This document shows positions 46,752 through 56,063 of a DNA stretch of 64,000 nucleotides, piece by piece. The stretch comes from Nostoc sp. 106C (lineage in GTDB: Bacteria > Cyanobacteriota > Cyanobacteriia > Cyanobacteriales > Nostocaceae): NCBI RefSeq assembly GCF_002154725.1, contig NZ_MTAW01000104.1, forward strand, positions 62,001-126,000. Reading direction: 5' to 3'. Under the pieces are notes generated by a model, which was given only the letters and a program-made list of their open reading frames with translations, ran no database searches and was not told the DNA's origin. Made by a program: the position numbers and the translations under genes. The stretch's first letter is position 1. Each line of letters starts with the position of its first letter.

Positions 46752-46952
46752 GTGGCTACCCCACTCAAAATAGACGAAGCTTTGCTGCAAGAAGCACTGG
46801 CACTGGATGACCACACAACTATTGATGCTCTGGTTGAAACAGCACTTCGTGAATATATTCAACGTCGTAAGCGGCTCAAAGTGTTAGACCTCTTTGGCAC
46901 CATTGATTATGACGAAGACTACGACTACAAGCATCAACGTCAGCAAACATGA
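46752..46952 (+). CDS. vapB: VapB-family antitoxin
   Basis: A 66-residue antitoxin of the type II VapBC system. The body ALALDDHTTIDALVETALREYIQRRKRLKVLDLFG (cited as LVETALREYIQRRKRLK) is the conserved DUF2191-type ribbon-helix-helix DNA-binding part; the acidic C-terminus (DYDEDYDYK) should bind and block the toxin. I favour the GTG at 46752 (VATPLKIDEALL), which fits the family N-terminus; an open frame extends upstream to 46659. The stop overlaps the vapC start by four bases (ATGA), so the two are translationally coupled. Confidence 0.88.
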   Translation: MATPLKIDEALLQEALALDDHTTIDALVETALREYIQRRKRLKVLDLFGTIDYDEDYDYKHQRQQT

Positions 46953-47359
46953 GCGTCATTGTTGATACCTCTGTTTGGTCACTGGCTCTGCGTCGGAAAA
47001 CACCACCCAATTCTTCTCCTGCCGTCACACTATTGCGGAATTTCATCACTGATGATCAAGTTGTCTTGCTAGGCGCAATTCGCCAAGAAATCCTTTCTGG
47101 AGTTCGCAGTTCAGAACAGTTTACCCAGATGCGGGATTACCTTCGAGCCTTCCCCGATCTAGAACTCATACCTGAAGACTACGAACTCGCCGCCGAGTTT
47201 TTCAACACATGCCGCAGTAATGGCATCCAAGGCTCAAATACTGATTTTCTGATTTGTGCGGTTGCTCATCGTCGAAGCTACAGCATCCTCACCACTGACA
47301 ACGATTTTCAGAGTTTCCAAGCACACATTCCTGTTCTTCTATTGATTGTTGAAGGTTAG
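46949..47359 (+). CDS. vapC: VapC-family PIN-domain toxin
   Basis: A 136-residue PIN-domain ribonuclease, toxin partner of the preceding antitoxin. Catalytic acidic residues are present: VDTSVWS (Asp near the N-terminus), RQEILSG (Glu), NTDFLICAVA (Asp) and TTDNDFQ (Asp). VapC toxins cut tRNA or rRNA and stop growth when freed from VapB. The four-base overlap with vapB is the classical arrangement. A perfect 9-bp hairpin follows the stop codon. Confidence 0.92.
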   Translation: MSVIVDTSVWSLALRRKTPPNSSPAVTLLRNFITDDQVVLLGAIRQEILSGVRSSEQFTQMRDYLRAFPDLELIPEDYELAAEFFNTCRSNGIQGSNTDFLICAVAHRRSYSILTTDNDFQSFQAHIPVLLLIVEG

Positions 47360-47362
47360 CCC

Positions 47363-47384
47363 GTCACGCCAGTAGTGGCGTGAC
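47363..47384. terminator. Hairpin after vapC
   Basis: GTCACGCCA, a four-base loop, then TGGCGTGAC: a perfect 9-bp stem three bases after the vapC stop codon. No T-run follows, so it may be a terminator or a repetitive palindrome. Confidence 0.55.
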
Positions 47385-47521
47385 AAAACTAAAATGTTGC
47401 AATAAAAATGTTTGTAGTTGCGCTTTAGCGCCCTATCAATTAGAAATCTAATGCACAACTTTAGCCTTGCCAAGCCAGTAGCGTGTGTTATACCGTATAA
47501 CTTCAAGGGGCGACAAGCTGG

Positions 47522-48740
47522 CTAAAGTGCTTGCTGTATAAGCTTCATAGCTCTTAAACCCCTTTGATAAAAGCTGTGCTTATTGCGAATGGAACTGACC
47601 AGTTCCTCGACCCATATCTGGCACTCATGCCAAGCGACTATCCAATTTTGACCCTTCGGGTTCGCAGTCGCCTGCGGAGGGAAACCCTCCCCCAGCGCTG
47701 ACTCACCATATAAACCTATCCAAAAATTACTGTGTCGCTTAGGAGTTCGATTTTTTTCTTGAGTGCGACAAATATTAAGATTGTTGTTTTTGTAATTTAG
47801 TTCTTTGTCCATGTAACCAAGCACTCGTTAAGGCTAAAGCAATTAAGAAAATTAAACGCACAAGTCTATCAGGGCTAGCTTTAGAACCTTCCAGATTGTA
47901 ACCACCTGTTTTACAATCTTTGAACATAGCTTCAATGCCAAAACGTTGACGATAGATTTTGACAGCACTTTCCAGGTCAGGCAGATTGGTTAATAAATAC
48001 CAAGCTTCTTTCTCTTGTTTACCTCGGTACTTCCTTTTCCAGTAAACTGCCAAATTAAAGCGACCAAAGCCTCGTTTTTGAGTAAACTTGATATTGGTAT
48101 AAAATTGGCGGATACCTGGATAAATAGGAATGGTATTTAAAGGTTGGAATGAGCGTCCTTTATGACGAAAAGTCGTGTCCTATTTTTGGCGGAATACAAA
48201 GCTGATGTTCAGTCTATGCAACCATTGTGCTAATTCTATACTGTGAAATTCTCTATCACCAATAATCACTAATTTATAATTCTTTAACAACCGAATCACT
48301 GGGCGTAATACTTTTTGCTGCTCTTGTAGATTGCTGCTACCATCTTTCTCTAATAAACACCAAAATATTGGCCATGCTCTTTTTTGATAAATCACGCTAA
48401 CCATTAACACATTGTTTTCTTTACACTGCGTTCTATCCATAGCAATGGTTAATTGTGACCCGGCTTTAAAATGTCGGTTTATTATTTCTTCAATTATGGG
48501 AAACCAAAGCAGTACTACACTCAATGCGTTCAAAGTTAAAAATCTTTGTAAATGCCGCCTACGGCTGTTTTCTTGTATTGGTAAAGGTAGCGTTGCCGCT
48601 AGTCTTTCTAATCTGATTTGTTTTTGATTCTGTAGCAACCACACCAACATTTTTAGAGTGATTAACTGCGATTGAGTGAGGTATTTTTCCAGCAATCTTT
48701 GATAGAATAAGGGCAACATTATGATGACAGTCTTGTTCAA
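47522..48740 (-). pseudogene. IS4-family transposase, broken
   Basis: A DDE transposase in pieces. From ATG 48740 the frame reads to a TAG at 48182-48180 (just after FVFRQK), then continues in the same frame (DTTFRHKG, then FNLAVYWKRKYRG) to 47775. The last part lies in another frame from about 47810 to 47522 (RHSNFWIGLYG, RAMKLIQQAL). Catalytic signatures remain: the first Asp in IAMDRTQC, the second in IIGDREFH, and the Tyr-Glu-type region FGIEAMFKDCKTGGYNLEGS. So there is one amber stop, one frameshift and, in the tail, an in-frame 54-base repeat insertion at 47651-47704. Inactive unless suppressed. Terminal inverted repeats were not found by eye. Confidence 0.88.
47651..47704. repeat. Palindromic repeat inserted in the transposase
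   Basis: A 54-base segment with inverted parts (GGTTCGCAGTCGCCTGCGG and GGAGGGAAACCCTCCC) interrupts the transposase between GLYG and QNWIVAW. It begins with ACC, and ACC follows its end (47705-47707), so there is a possible 3-base target duplication. Being a multiple of three, it keeps the frame. Confidence 0.75.
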
Positions 48741-48820
48741 TTTACGAGACCGTTCTTTTTTACCACGAAACCGATCTCTAGAGACTGGTCTGTTCCCCCT
48801 GTACGCTTCATTGGCTCAAT

Positions 48821-48952
48821 ATGATGCAACAGTATGTGAACCACCTTTCCGGCTATGAAAAAGAACTTTATGAGCAACGAGTAGAATTTTTGCGCCAGTG
48901 GGCGAAGGAAAATGGCTACGAGAAGTCATTTAGAGAGCGACCATCGCAGTGA
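48821..48952 (+). pseudogene. Short C-terminal gene fragment (43 codons)
   Basis: From the ATG at 48821 the frame reads MMQQYVNHLSGYEKELYEQR, then VEFLRQWAKENGYEKSFRER, and ends in PSQ-stop. The frame is open a little further upstream (TLHWLN). The amino acid composition is gene-like, and it abuts the upstream edge of the transposase remnant. It is probably the end of a gene truncated by the insertion; I do not recognise which. Confidence 0.4.
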
Positions 48953-48959
48953 TTAATAC

Positions 48960-49400
48960 TCATCTGTCTTTAGGTTGAGGATAGGTCAAAGTCCAGTTCT
49001 GTTTATCATTTAATTGCCAGTACAAACCTTGTAGAATTAGCCGCAGTGCAGTACGAGTTCTCATGTAGTCTCTAACTAAATGTGTTCCTGGTTCGGCAGA
49101 GATATCATCATAGTTTTGACTGTAGCCAAATGGTTTAGAACATTCACTACCAAAACCTTTGACAGTTAACACAAAAAGTGGAGATTGCTTGTATTCATTA
49201 GGAACCATAAAGATACCATATACATGATGTTCACCACGCCAAGGCTGAACAACAACTTTAGTCGCCTGAACTTGGAATTTTTTAGTTTTTGATGCGAGGA
49301 AAGCTGCTGAATTGCAATCAGAATCATTTATAGGCCACAACAGAATTACAATAATTAGTGAACATAGAAAAACTAAGGTATGGAAGAGTTGACGATGCAT
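48960..49400 (-). CDS. Hypothetical membrane-anchored protein (146 aa)
   Basis: An N-terminal hydrophobic helix (about 6-22, FHTLVFLCSLIIVILLW) works as signal or anchor. The rest (about 40-146) is a beta-rich soluble part with VYGIFMVPNEYKQSPLFVLTVKGF, cited in pieces, and conserved-looking Trp residues (VVVQPWRGE, LYWQLNDKQNWTL). Two or three Cys are present. I do not know the family and there is no functional partner. Start ATG 49400. The clean frame and composition make it a probable real gene in a decaying neighbourhood. Confidence 0.6.
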   Translation of the reverse strand: MHRQLFHTLVFLCSLIIVILLWPINDSDCNSAAFLASKTKKFQVQATKVVVQPWRGEHHVYGIFMVPNEYKQSPLFVLTVKGFGSECSKPFGYSQNYDDISAEPGTHLVRDYMRTRTALRLILQGLYWQLNDKQNWTLTYPQPKDR

Positions 49401-49780
49401 AAACTCAACAGAAATTTTATTTACTTAATGACATATAGTCGGCAATATTAGTGATTTAATCTGCCCCATGAATTGGATTTCAGACTGTCACTACAAAAAT
49501 TTTATAGAGTTTATTTACCTTATTAAAATAGGCGATCGCCAATTCGTTTTTTGTGGCAATCAACACTGATTTGAGGTTGAAATAACTCAATGGTAATATT
49601 CATGATAAAAAGCCTAATGCGTAAGCATCTTAGCTTTATGCCAAAAAGTTCAACAGCAGCAAATTCATTTTAGTGCAAACTATCTAGAGGATTATTTCCA
49701 AAATCATGAAACAATGGTAGAAAATCTTACAGACTGATATTTTGTTACATAAAATTTTGTTCTGCTCGAAACTTCAGGCA
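49401..49780. other. AT-rich stretch with degraded coding sequence
   Basis: About 380 bases. No intact gene. The last ~100 bases may belong to the decayed dioxygenase gene that follows, as weak similarity of the frame (ILFCSKLQALKQL) suggests. Confidence 0.35.
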
Positions 49781-50062
<282 letters not shown>

Positions 50063-50175
50063 GCTACCCGAGGAAATTTATAAGAAGATAGCAGATCGAC
50101 TGATAAGATTTTTTACAGCAAAGGTAGTAAAATACACGAATATCGGCTATATTCCCCTAAGCGTGGAAAAAAAAG

Positions 50176-51831
50176 ATGTTCATGGGAAGCACCAGGGGAA
50201 GTCTACAAAATATTACAGGTTGGTTCTGTGCGCTTGCGATCGCACAAATTTTGGGGACAAATACCTCTGCAAAAGCTGCTGATACAGTTGTTGTTCGATT
50301 GGGTCTGTTTGCAGAATCGATCTCTGTTGCCGATCTCCAAACTGCCGCTGACACTGGAAAATTTCCTAGTGATTTGGAATTTTACACCAACAGTTTATCT
50401 GAACAACAACGCCGCTTAGTTTTAGGAGCACTCAGAACAAGGATACCTTTAAATGTTGTTACCATTAGTCGATTATTGAATACGCAGATTGGGACAACCA
50501 TTCTCAATGACCTTGCAACTGCTTTAGTTAGAAAAGATCAGGCTGGCGCACAAGCGCTAAGAGCCGGATTTGTCCTAGGCTCTACTTCACCACAAGGTCT
50601 TTCTATACTTTCCTTTATTAAGTCCTATCCTAGTAAACGCCTAGAAATTAACTTGCCACAAGCATTTACAGTTGCAGGTAGTCTGAACTCAGGTTTTTGG
50701 CTGACTCAACAGTTTATGCTGGCGATAGCTCCTCAACTCAACCCTACCACACCTCAAATATCGTTTCCCTTTGATCCCAGCCAACCAGGAAGCGCACAAG
50801 TCCAGGTTCTTGGTTTGCAGTTAAAAGACCAAAAACGCGATCGCAAAATCCCAGTTGATGTTTATTGGTCAAACGCTACAACTGCTGATAAACCGATAAT
50901 TGTCTTTAGCCACGGCTTCGCATCAGTGCGTACAGATATGCGCTACTTAGCAGAACATCTAGCTTCCCACGGCTATATAGTAGCGGCTTTAGAACATCCT
51001 GGTAGTAATGAGACCAGTACCAACTCAGCAATTAAAAATAACACCAGACTTTTACAGCCTCAGGAGTTCTTAGATCGTCCTAAGGATATTAGTTTTGTCC
51101 TTGATGAACTCGAAAAACTCAACCAAACAGCCAAAAACCCATTGCAAGGAAAAATAGCCACTAATAACGCAATGATTATTGGTTATTCGTTTGGTGGCGG
51201 TACAGCCTTAGCAATTGCTGGAGCCGAAATGCAACTAGAAAGTCTCAAACAAAGTTGTAAAAAGAATGTAGCTACCTTTAGTTTAGGTGAAACGCTGCAA
51301 TGCGTTGCCCAAGAATTACCAGCTAACAGATATCAACTAGGGGATAAGAGGATAAAACGAGCGATCGCTCTTAGTCCTACCACCTCTTTGATGTTTGGTC
51401 AAACTGGTCTTAGTAAACTGCAAGTACCTACTCTAGTATGGGCGGGTTCCGCAGATAAAACCGTCCCAGCTTTACCTGAACAAATTGTTGGCTTTAATAA
51501 AATCCCATCACCCAAATGGCTTGTTGGCATACTTGGGGGTACTCATCTGAGTGTCAAAGACCCAAGTACCACAATGGATCAGCAGGGAAAACTAAATACA
51601 CCTTTGTCTGGTGGCGAAGTAGTCGGTGAGCAAGCAGTTGACATTCGTAAATACTTGAAAGCTATAGCTTTATCCTTTGCGGCACAGATGACTCCGGAAG
51701 CTGAGAAATACGCAATTTTTCTTACACCAGATTATGCTCAGTTTGCTTCTACTCAAGCATTTCCCATTCGCCTAGTTACCGAAATTCCACCACAAGCGAT
51801 GTTAGTAGTGAAAGAATTTACAGGCAAATAA
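50176..51831 (+). CDS. Alpha/beta hydrolase with DUF1400 domain
   Basis: A 551-residue exported hydrolase, typical of cyanobacteria. A signal peptide (about 10-35, ending TSAKAADT) is followed by the DUF1400 domain (about 36-165: VVRLGLFAESISVADL). The alpha/beta hydrolase domain (about 215-530) has the oxyanion-loop segment VFSHGFASVRTDMRYLAEHL, in short FSHGFAS, the nucleophile elbow GYSFGGG (Ser), and the late acid/His region (WAGSADKTVP and ILGGTHLS). The substrate (lipid, ester or chlorophyll-type) is unknown. Start ATG 50176; an in-frame Met two codons on is equally possible. Confidence 0.9.
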   Translation: MFMGSTRGSLQNITGWFCALAIAQILGTNTSAKAADTVVVRLGLFAESISVADLQTAADTGKFPSDLEFYTNSLSEQQRRLVLGALRTRIPLNVVTISRLLNTQIGTTILNDLATALVRKDQAGAQALRAGFVLGSTSPQGLSILSFIKSYPSKRLEINLPQAFTVAGSLNSGFWLTQQFMLAIAPQLNPTTPQISFPFDPSQPGSAQVQVLGLQLKDQKRDRKIPVDVYWSNATTADKPIIVFSHGFASVRTDMRYLAEHLASHGYIVAALEHPGSNETSTNSAIKNNTRLLQPQEFLDRPKDISFVLDELEKLNQTAKNPLQGKIATNNAMIIGYSFGGGTALAIAGAEMQLESLKQSCKKNVATFSLGETLQCVAQELPANRYQLGDKRIKRAIALSPTTSLMFGQTGLSKLQVPTLVWAGSADKTVPALPEQIVGFNKIPSPKWLVGILGGTHLSVKDPSTTMDQQGKLNTPLSGGEVVGEQAVDIRKYLKAIALSFAAQMTPEAEKYAIFLTPDYAQFASTQAFPIRLVTEIPPQAMLVVKEFTGK

Positions 51832-52028
51832 GACGCAAAGATTCCTTAAGTTAATACCAAAAAATAGATTATCCAATATCTAATCGCCGCCTCAATTAAT
51901 CCCTTACAGAGTCTCACATTCTTGATTGGAGATTTTTTAGGCATAGTCATATCTTAAGTATATTTACGAATGCATAATGTATTTTGCAGCGTGTGTAATG
52001 TACTTATCGATAAACAGGTAAAATCTTC

Positions 52029-52295
52029 ATGTCAAACCAATTCACCTTTACCGTTACCAATCAAACCGATCTAGCTATTACAGAATTGTGGGCATCTCCA
52101 GATAATGAAGAGTGGTCTCAATTTACATTAGATGACGAAGGCATTCCCGCAAGTGAAACAGTAACAATTGCTTGGGCTGAATATACAAATGATTCACAAT
52201 GTGAATGGTATATCTCTGCTGTATTTGAAGATGAATCAGAAACGGAGTCAGCCTTATTTAACTTCTGTGAAGAACCAGATATAGAAATTGGATAA
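52029..52295 (+). CDS. Small hypothetical protein (88 aa)
   Basis: An acidic 88-residue protein. It has a beta-rich pattern (FTFTVTNQTDLAITELWASP, ETVTIAWAEY) and ends with a Cys-containing segment (CEWYISAVFEDES). Small cyanobacterial proteins with the pattern ‘inherent tendency toward a beta-sandwich, W-x-S-P near the N-terminus and CxWxI-AVF near the C-terminus' are known, sometimes wrongly named after argininosuccinate lyase. It has no signal peptide. The function is unknown. Start ATG 52029. Confidence 0.65.
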   Translation: MSNQFTFTVTNQTDLAITELWASPDNEEWSQFTLDDEGIPASETVTIAWAEYTNDSQCEWYISAVFEDESETESALFNFCEEPDIEIG

Positions 52296-52676
52296 ATTAG
52301 CTATACCCGAAGTCAACTTAATGTGAAATCGGCGGTTATAAACCGCATCTATACAGACAAAACCCACCACCGTAGGTTTCAAAAACCTTAGCCACTGCGT
52401 TGGGGGGTTTTCCGACTTGTTCGCTATACTGCAAAGCAGAACCCGCAAGGTAAGCGTTCCCGCAGAGTAGCAAGTGGCGCGCGAATTCTATTCGCCAGGG
52501 CTTAAGTTGACACAAGTGGAAGCGATCGCCCCTAATAGCATTTTAGATTTTGGATTTTGCGTCTGAATGTTATGAATTAAAATGTCGCAATCATTTTTAA
52601 AATTGCGATAAATTATATATTTTGAAAAAATAATTTTCACAATCCTATGGAAATCATAGCGATTCGCTACAAACAG
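52296..52676. other. Gap with a dispersed repeat cluster
   Basis: About 380 bases between convergent genes. The stretch 52373-52500 is a palindromic repeat cluster; the remainder is AT-rich without features. Confidence 0.45.
52373..52500. repeat. Dispersed palindromic repeat cluster
   Basis: GCCACTGCGTTGGGGGGTTTTCC, in short CACTGCGTTGGGGGG, followed by AAGCGTTCCCGCAGAG and GCAAGTGGCGCGCG. The units match, in inverse order, those at 40930 and 43258. Confidence 0.6.
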
Positions 52677-53102
52677 CTAGATTTCTTTCTTTAAAAAATA
52701 CCGTTGATATCCTGGGGGGAAGTTTTCCAACACGCCAAATCTCTGATAACCAAGACGTTCGTAAAAGCCTAGGGATTGAAAGCTAAATGTATCTAGGTAG
52801 GCGTAACTACAACCGCGCTGTTTGGCTGCTGCTTCAGCTTTAGCCATGAGTTGCTTTCCATACCCTTTACCCCGCAAAAATTCTGTAACCCACAGGTGAG
52901 AGACAAACAACCATCCCCATTGTGTTTTCCCAACTAAACCGCCGACAACAAAGTTGTTATGGTCTCGAATTAAGATAGCTAGGGGTTGGTATTCGTCTTT
53001 TTCTATTTGGCGATCGCTGTTGTATTCAACAAGCTTGTTAATAACAGTACGAATATCCTCTTGTGCAGGATTATCTTCAACTGTAAATTTGAGGTCTGCC
53101 AT
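52677..53102 (-). CDS. GNAT-family N-acetyltransferase
   Basis: A 141-residue acetyl-CoA-dependent transferase. The acetyl-CoA-binding motif A is clear: LWVTEFLRGKGYGKQLMAKAE (core RGKGYGKQL), followed by motif B (SFQSLGFYERLGYQRFGVL). The N-terminal half provides the acceptor site and shows no specific signature. The substrate could be an amino group of a metabolite or protein. Start ATG 53102. The gene lies 23 bases downstream of a broken NTF2-like gene on the same strand and may have been in one operon with it. Confidence 0.88.
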   Translation of the reverse strand: MADLKFTVEDNPAQEDIRTVINKLVEYNSDRQIEKDEYQPLAILIRDHNNFVVGGLVGKTQWGWLFVSHLWVTEFLRGKGYGKQLMAKAEAAAKQRGCSYAYLDTFSFQSLGFYERLGYQRFGVLENFPPGYQRYFLKKEI

Positions 53103-53125
53103 TTATCATCCGCCTTTTTGCACTA

Positions 53126-53530
53126 TTACTCGCGAAACGCAGAGACTGCTTCTGTTGTATCTGTAAACTCACGAAACTGCTTAATTTTGCCATCTTCAAC
53201 AGTCCAAATTACTACAGTATCAGGCTCGTAGTAGCGACCAGTTGCTTTCACCAAAACTTTAAAATGATCCACTACAGCAACTTGATTGTCCTGAGCAATA
53301 AAGTTTTTTAGCTCGAACTGCTGAAATTCTACATTTTCATTCAAAAAAAATAAAAATTGCGCTACTCCATCTCGACCATGCCATTTTTCACCATGTGGCA
53401 CAATATCTCGGGGAAATAGAGTTTTTCATTCCACATCATCTGCCAATACATTTAATGTAGCTTCGATATCTCCGCTACTGATAGTTGCATAAAACTGCCG
53501 TACTAGTTGTAAGCTTTCTTGAGTAGTCAT
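53126..53530 (-). pseudogene. NTF2/SnoaL-like gene with a single nonsense codon
   Basis: From ATG 53530 the frame reads MTTQESLQLVRQFYATISSG, then DIEATLNVLADDVE, then TGA (53428-53426), and continues in the same frame with KTLFPRDIVPHGEKWHGRDG to the stop at 53126. The whole is a ~134-residue SnoaL/ketosteroid-isomerase-like domain. In relatives the residue after DDVE is Trp, so TGG has become TGA by one base change. Later parts (FKVLVKATGRYYE, WTVEDGKIKQFREFTDT) are intact. Either a recent pseudogene, a sequencing error, or a read-through case. Confidence 0.8.
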
Positions 53531-53906
53531 TTATGCTTCGCTAAATTCGAGTAAGTCAACTCAATAATTTTCTTTTAAGAGACTAACCCCGGCAATCCTC
53601 GCAGTTTGATGATATTTTTGCTTATTTTCTGTGGATGAGAATGCTAATTTTTGAGAACCAAATAGCGCTACAATTACACAACATTGAACTTTCGGCTTTG
53701 TACCATTAGTCCTTTGGCGATTTGACGCTTTATCCTTTATGTGCCTTTTCTGCACTTGATCTTTTTGGGTAATTAGAAGAAATTCCAACTTTTGTATCGT
53801 CTTGAAATAGCAGAATACAGACATTTTGTAACAAAGTTGACAAAATGGTACAGCAAGACTCTGTATCTAAATTAGCTTATAGCATCTCAACGCTTGTAAT
53901 ATTTTT
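53531..53906. other. Intergenic region upstream of agrE
   Basis: About 375 bases. No convincing gene: a 87-codon minus-strand frame (53561-53824) has unusual composition and no ribosome-binding site. An imperfect NtcA-like box (GTAACAAAGTTGAC, 53828-53841) is present; it has one mismatch, so it is only noted. Confidence 0.4.
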
Positions 53907-56018
53907 ATGACTTCCTCTATTCGCTTTTTGATGTGTGCTCCTGACCACTATGATGTGGACTATGTGATAAATCCCTGGATGGAAGGGAACATTCACAAAT
54001 CATCCCGCGATCGCGCTGTTGAACAGTGGCAAAAACTCTACCATGTCCTCAAAGACCACGCCATTGTAGATTTAGTAACACCGGAAAAAGGTTGGCCTGA
54101 TATGGTATTTACCGCCAACGCTGGCTTAGTGTTGGGGGATCATGTAGTTCTTAGCCGCTTTTTGCACAAAGAACGTCAGGGAGAAGAGCCTTACTTCCAA
54201 AAATGGTTTGAAGCCAACGGTTACACAGTGCATGTGCTACCTAAAGACTTACCTTTTGAAGGCGCAGGAGACGCACTGCTAGACCGGGAAGGACGCTGGC
54301 TCTGGTCAGGTTATGGCTTCCGTTCAGAATTAGATTCTCATCCTTACTTAGCTAAGTGGCTGGATATTGAAGTATTATCCTTGCGACTGATTGATGAGCG
54401 CTTCTATCACTTAGATACTTGCTTCTGTCCCTTGGCTAACGGCTATTTACTGTACTACCCAGGTGCTTTTGATTCCTACTCCAACCGCTTAATTGAAATG
54501 CGAGTAGCAGCAGAAAAGCGCATCGCCATAGAAGAAGCCGACGCGGTTAACTTCGCCTGTAATGCGGTGAATGTGGACAGCATTGTGATCATGAACAAGG
54601 CGAGTGATGCTTTAAAAACACGCCTTACAGATGTGGGTTTCCAAATCATTGAAACGCCATTGACGGAATTTCTCAAAGCTGGTGGTGCAGCGAAATGTCT
54701 TACCTTACGGGTAACAGAACCAGTTAGAGATGAAATTCACGCCAATGTTTCTGTAGAAAGTCGCATCATCCGCCTAGAAGGCCACTTGCTCGATTCTGGC
54801 TTGATTAACCGCGCTCTGGACTTGATTGTAGACACTGGGGGAAGCTTCCAAGTACTGAATTTTAACTTGGGAGAACAGCGCCAAAGTACCTCAGCAGCTG
54901 AAGTGAAGGTATCGGCACCATCCCACGAGGTGATGGAAGAAATTATCTCACTGTTGATTGATTTGGGTGCTGTAGACTTACCCCAAGATGAGCGCGATGC
55001 TAAACTAGAGCCTGTTGTCCAAGCTGGTGTAGCTCCTGATGATTTCTATGTGAGTACGATTTATCCTACGGAAGTGCGGATTAAGGGACAGTGGGTGAAA
55101 GTACAAAATCAGCGTATGGATGGCGCGATCGCAATTACTCAATCTCCCAATGGTTATGTTGCTAAGTGTAAAATATTACGCGATTTAGAAGTAGGCGAAC
55201 AAGTAATTGTAGATGTATTGGGTATCCGCACCATCCGCAAAACAGAATCGCGAGAACAGCGTAATGCTCAAGAATTTACCTTTATGTCCGCAGGAGTTTC
55301 CAGCGAGCGGCGTGTGGAATTAGTCGTTGAGCAAGTGGCTTGGGAGTTACGTAAAATTCGGGATGCTGGGTGTAAAGTAGTTGTCACAGCAGGACCAGTG
55401 GTAATTCACACTGGCGGCGGCGAACATTTATCACGACTGATTCGCGAAGGCTACGTGCAAGCGCTGTTGGGTGGGAATGCGATCGCTGTTCATGACATCG
55501 AGCAAAATATGATGGGTACTTCTCTCGGTGTAGACATGAAGCGGGGTGTGGCTGTGCGTGGTGGACACCGCCATCACCTCAAGGTAATTAATATCATTCG
55601 CCGTTATGGAAGTATTGCCAAAGCTGTGGAAGCAGGGGTAATTAAGAGTGGCGTGATGTATGAGTGCGTCCACAATCATGTACCGTTTGTACTCGCCGGT
55701 TCAATTCGGGATGATGGGCCTTTGCCTGATACCCAAATGGATTTGCTCAAGGCACAGCAGGAATATGCCAAACACATCGAAGGTGCAGAAATGATTTTGA
55801 TGCTATCTAGTATGCTGCACTCAATAGGCGTAGGGAATATGACACCGGCTGGGGTGAAAATGGTGTGTGTGGATATTAATCCGGCTGTGGTTACCAAGTT
55901 AAGCGATCGCGGTTCGATAGAATCGGTGGGTGTAGTAACAGATGTGGGATTATTCCTCAGTCTGTTGACACAGCAGCTCGATAAGTTGACAAGTCCTTAT
56001 CGGGCGGTGGTAGGTTAA
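53907..56018 (+). CDS. agrE: Bifunctional arginine dihydrolase / ornithine-to-proline enzyme AgrE
   Basis: AgrE (ArgZ family) turns arginine into ornithine, CO2 and ammonia, and its C-terminal part makes proline from ornithine. It is the main arginine-degrading enzyme of Anabaena and is needed to use cyanophycin nitrogen. The 703-residue product has the dihydrolase residues N22, N71, E118, H168 and nucleophile C264 (GGAAKCLTLR), at the same numbering as in ArgZ. A linker domain (about 280-400, the LOR/SDH-type part) and a C-terminal Rossmann-like cyclodeaminase domain (about 430-690: AGPVVIHTGGGEHL, MMGTSLGVDMKRG) follow. Start ATG 53907. Confidence 0.93.
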   Translation: MTSSIRFLMCAPDHYDVDYVINPWMEGNIHKSSRDRAVEQWQKLYHVLKDHAIVDLVTPEKGWPDMVFTANAGLVLGDHVVLSRFLHKERQGEEPYFQKWFEANGYTVHVLPKDLPFEGAGDALLDREGRWLWSGYGFRSELDSHPYLAKWLDIEVLSLRLIDERFYHLDTCFCPLANGYLLYYPGAFDSYSNRLIEMRVAAEKRIAIEEADAVNFACNAVNVDSIVIMNKASDALKTRLTDVGFQIIETPLTEFLKAGGAAKCLTLRVTEPVRDEIHANVSVESRIIRLEGHLLDSGLINRALDLIVDTGGSFQVLNFNLGEQRQSTSAAEVKVSAPSHEVMEEIISLLIDLGAVDLPQDERDAKLEPVVQAGVAPDDFYVSTIYPTEVRIKGQWVKVQNQRMDGAIAITQSPNGYVAKCKILRDLEVGEQVIVDVLGIRTIRKTESREQRNAQEFTFMSAGVSSERRVELVVEQVAWELRKIRDAGCKVVVTAGPVVIHTGGGEHLSRLIREGYVQALLGGNAIAVHDIEQNMMGTSLGVDMKRGVAVRGGHRHHLKVINIIRRYGSIAKAVEAGVIKSGVMYECVHNHVPFVLAGSIRDDGPLPDTQMDLLKAQQEYAKHIEGAEMILMLSSMLHSIGVGNMTPAGVKMVCVDINPAVVTKLSDRGSIESVGVVTDVGLFLSLLTQQLDKLTSPYRAVVG

Positions 56019-56063
56019 TAAAAAATCTTACGCAAAGGCGCAAAGGTAAGAAAGGGAAAGGGA

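Noticed and set aside
53561-53824. 87-codon minus-strand frame upstream of agrE
   Set aside because: No ribosome-binding site, odd composition, and no domain; probably chance.
53828-53841. NtcA-like box GTAACAAAGTTGAC upstream of agrE
   Set aside because: One of the six consensus bases is wrong (GAC instead of TAC) and the distance to a possible TAAATT -10 box is about 26 bases, longer than usual. Too weak to list as a site.
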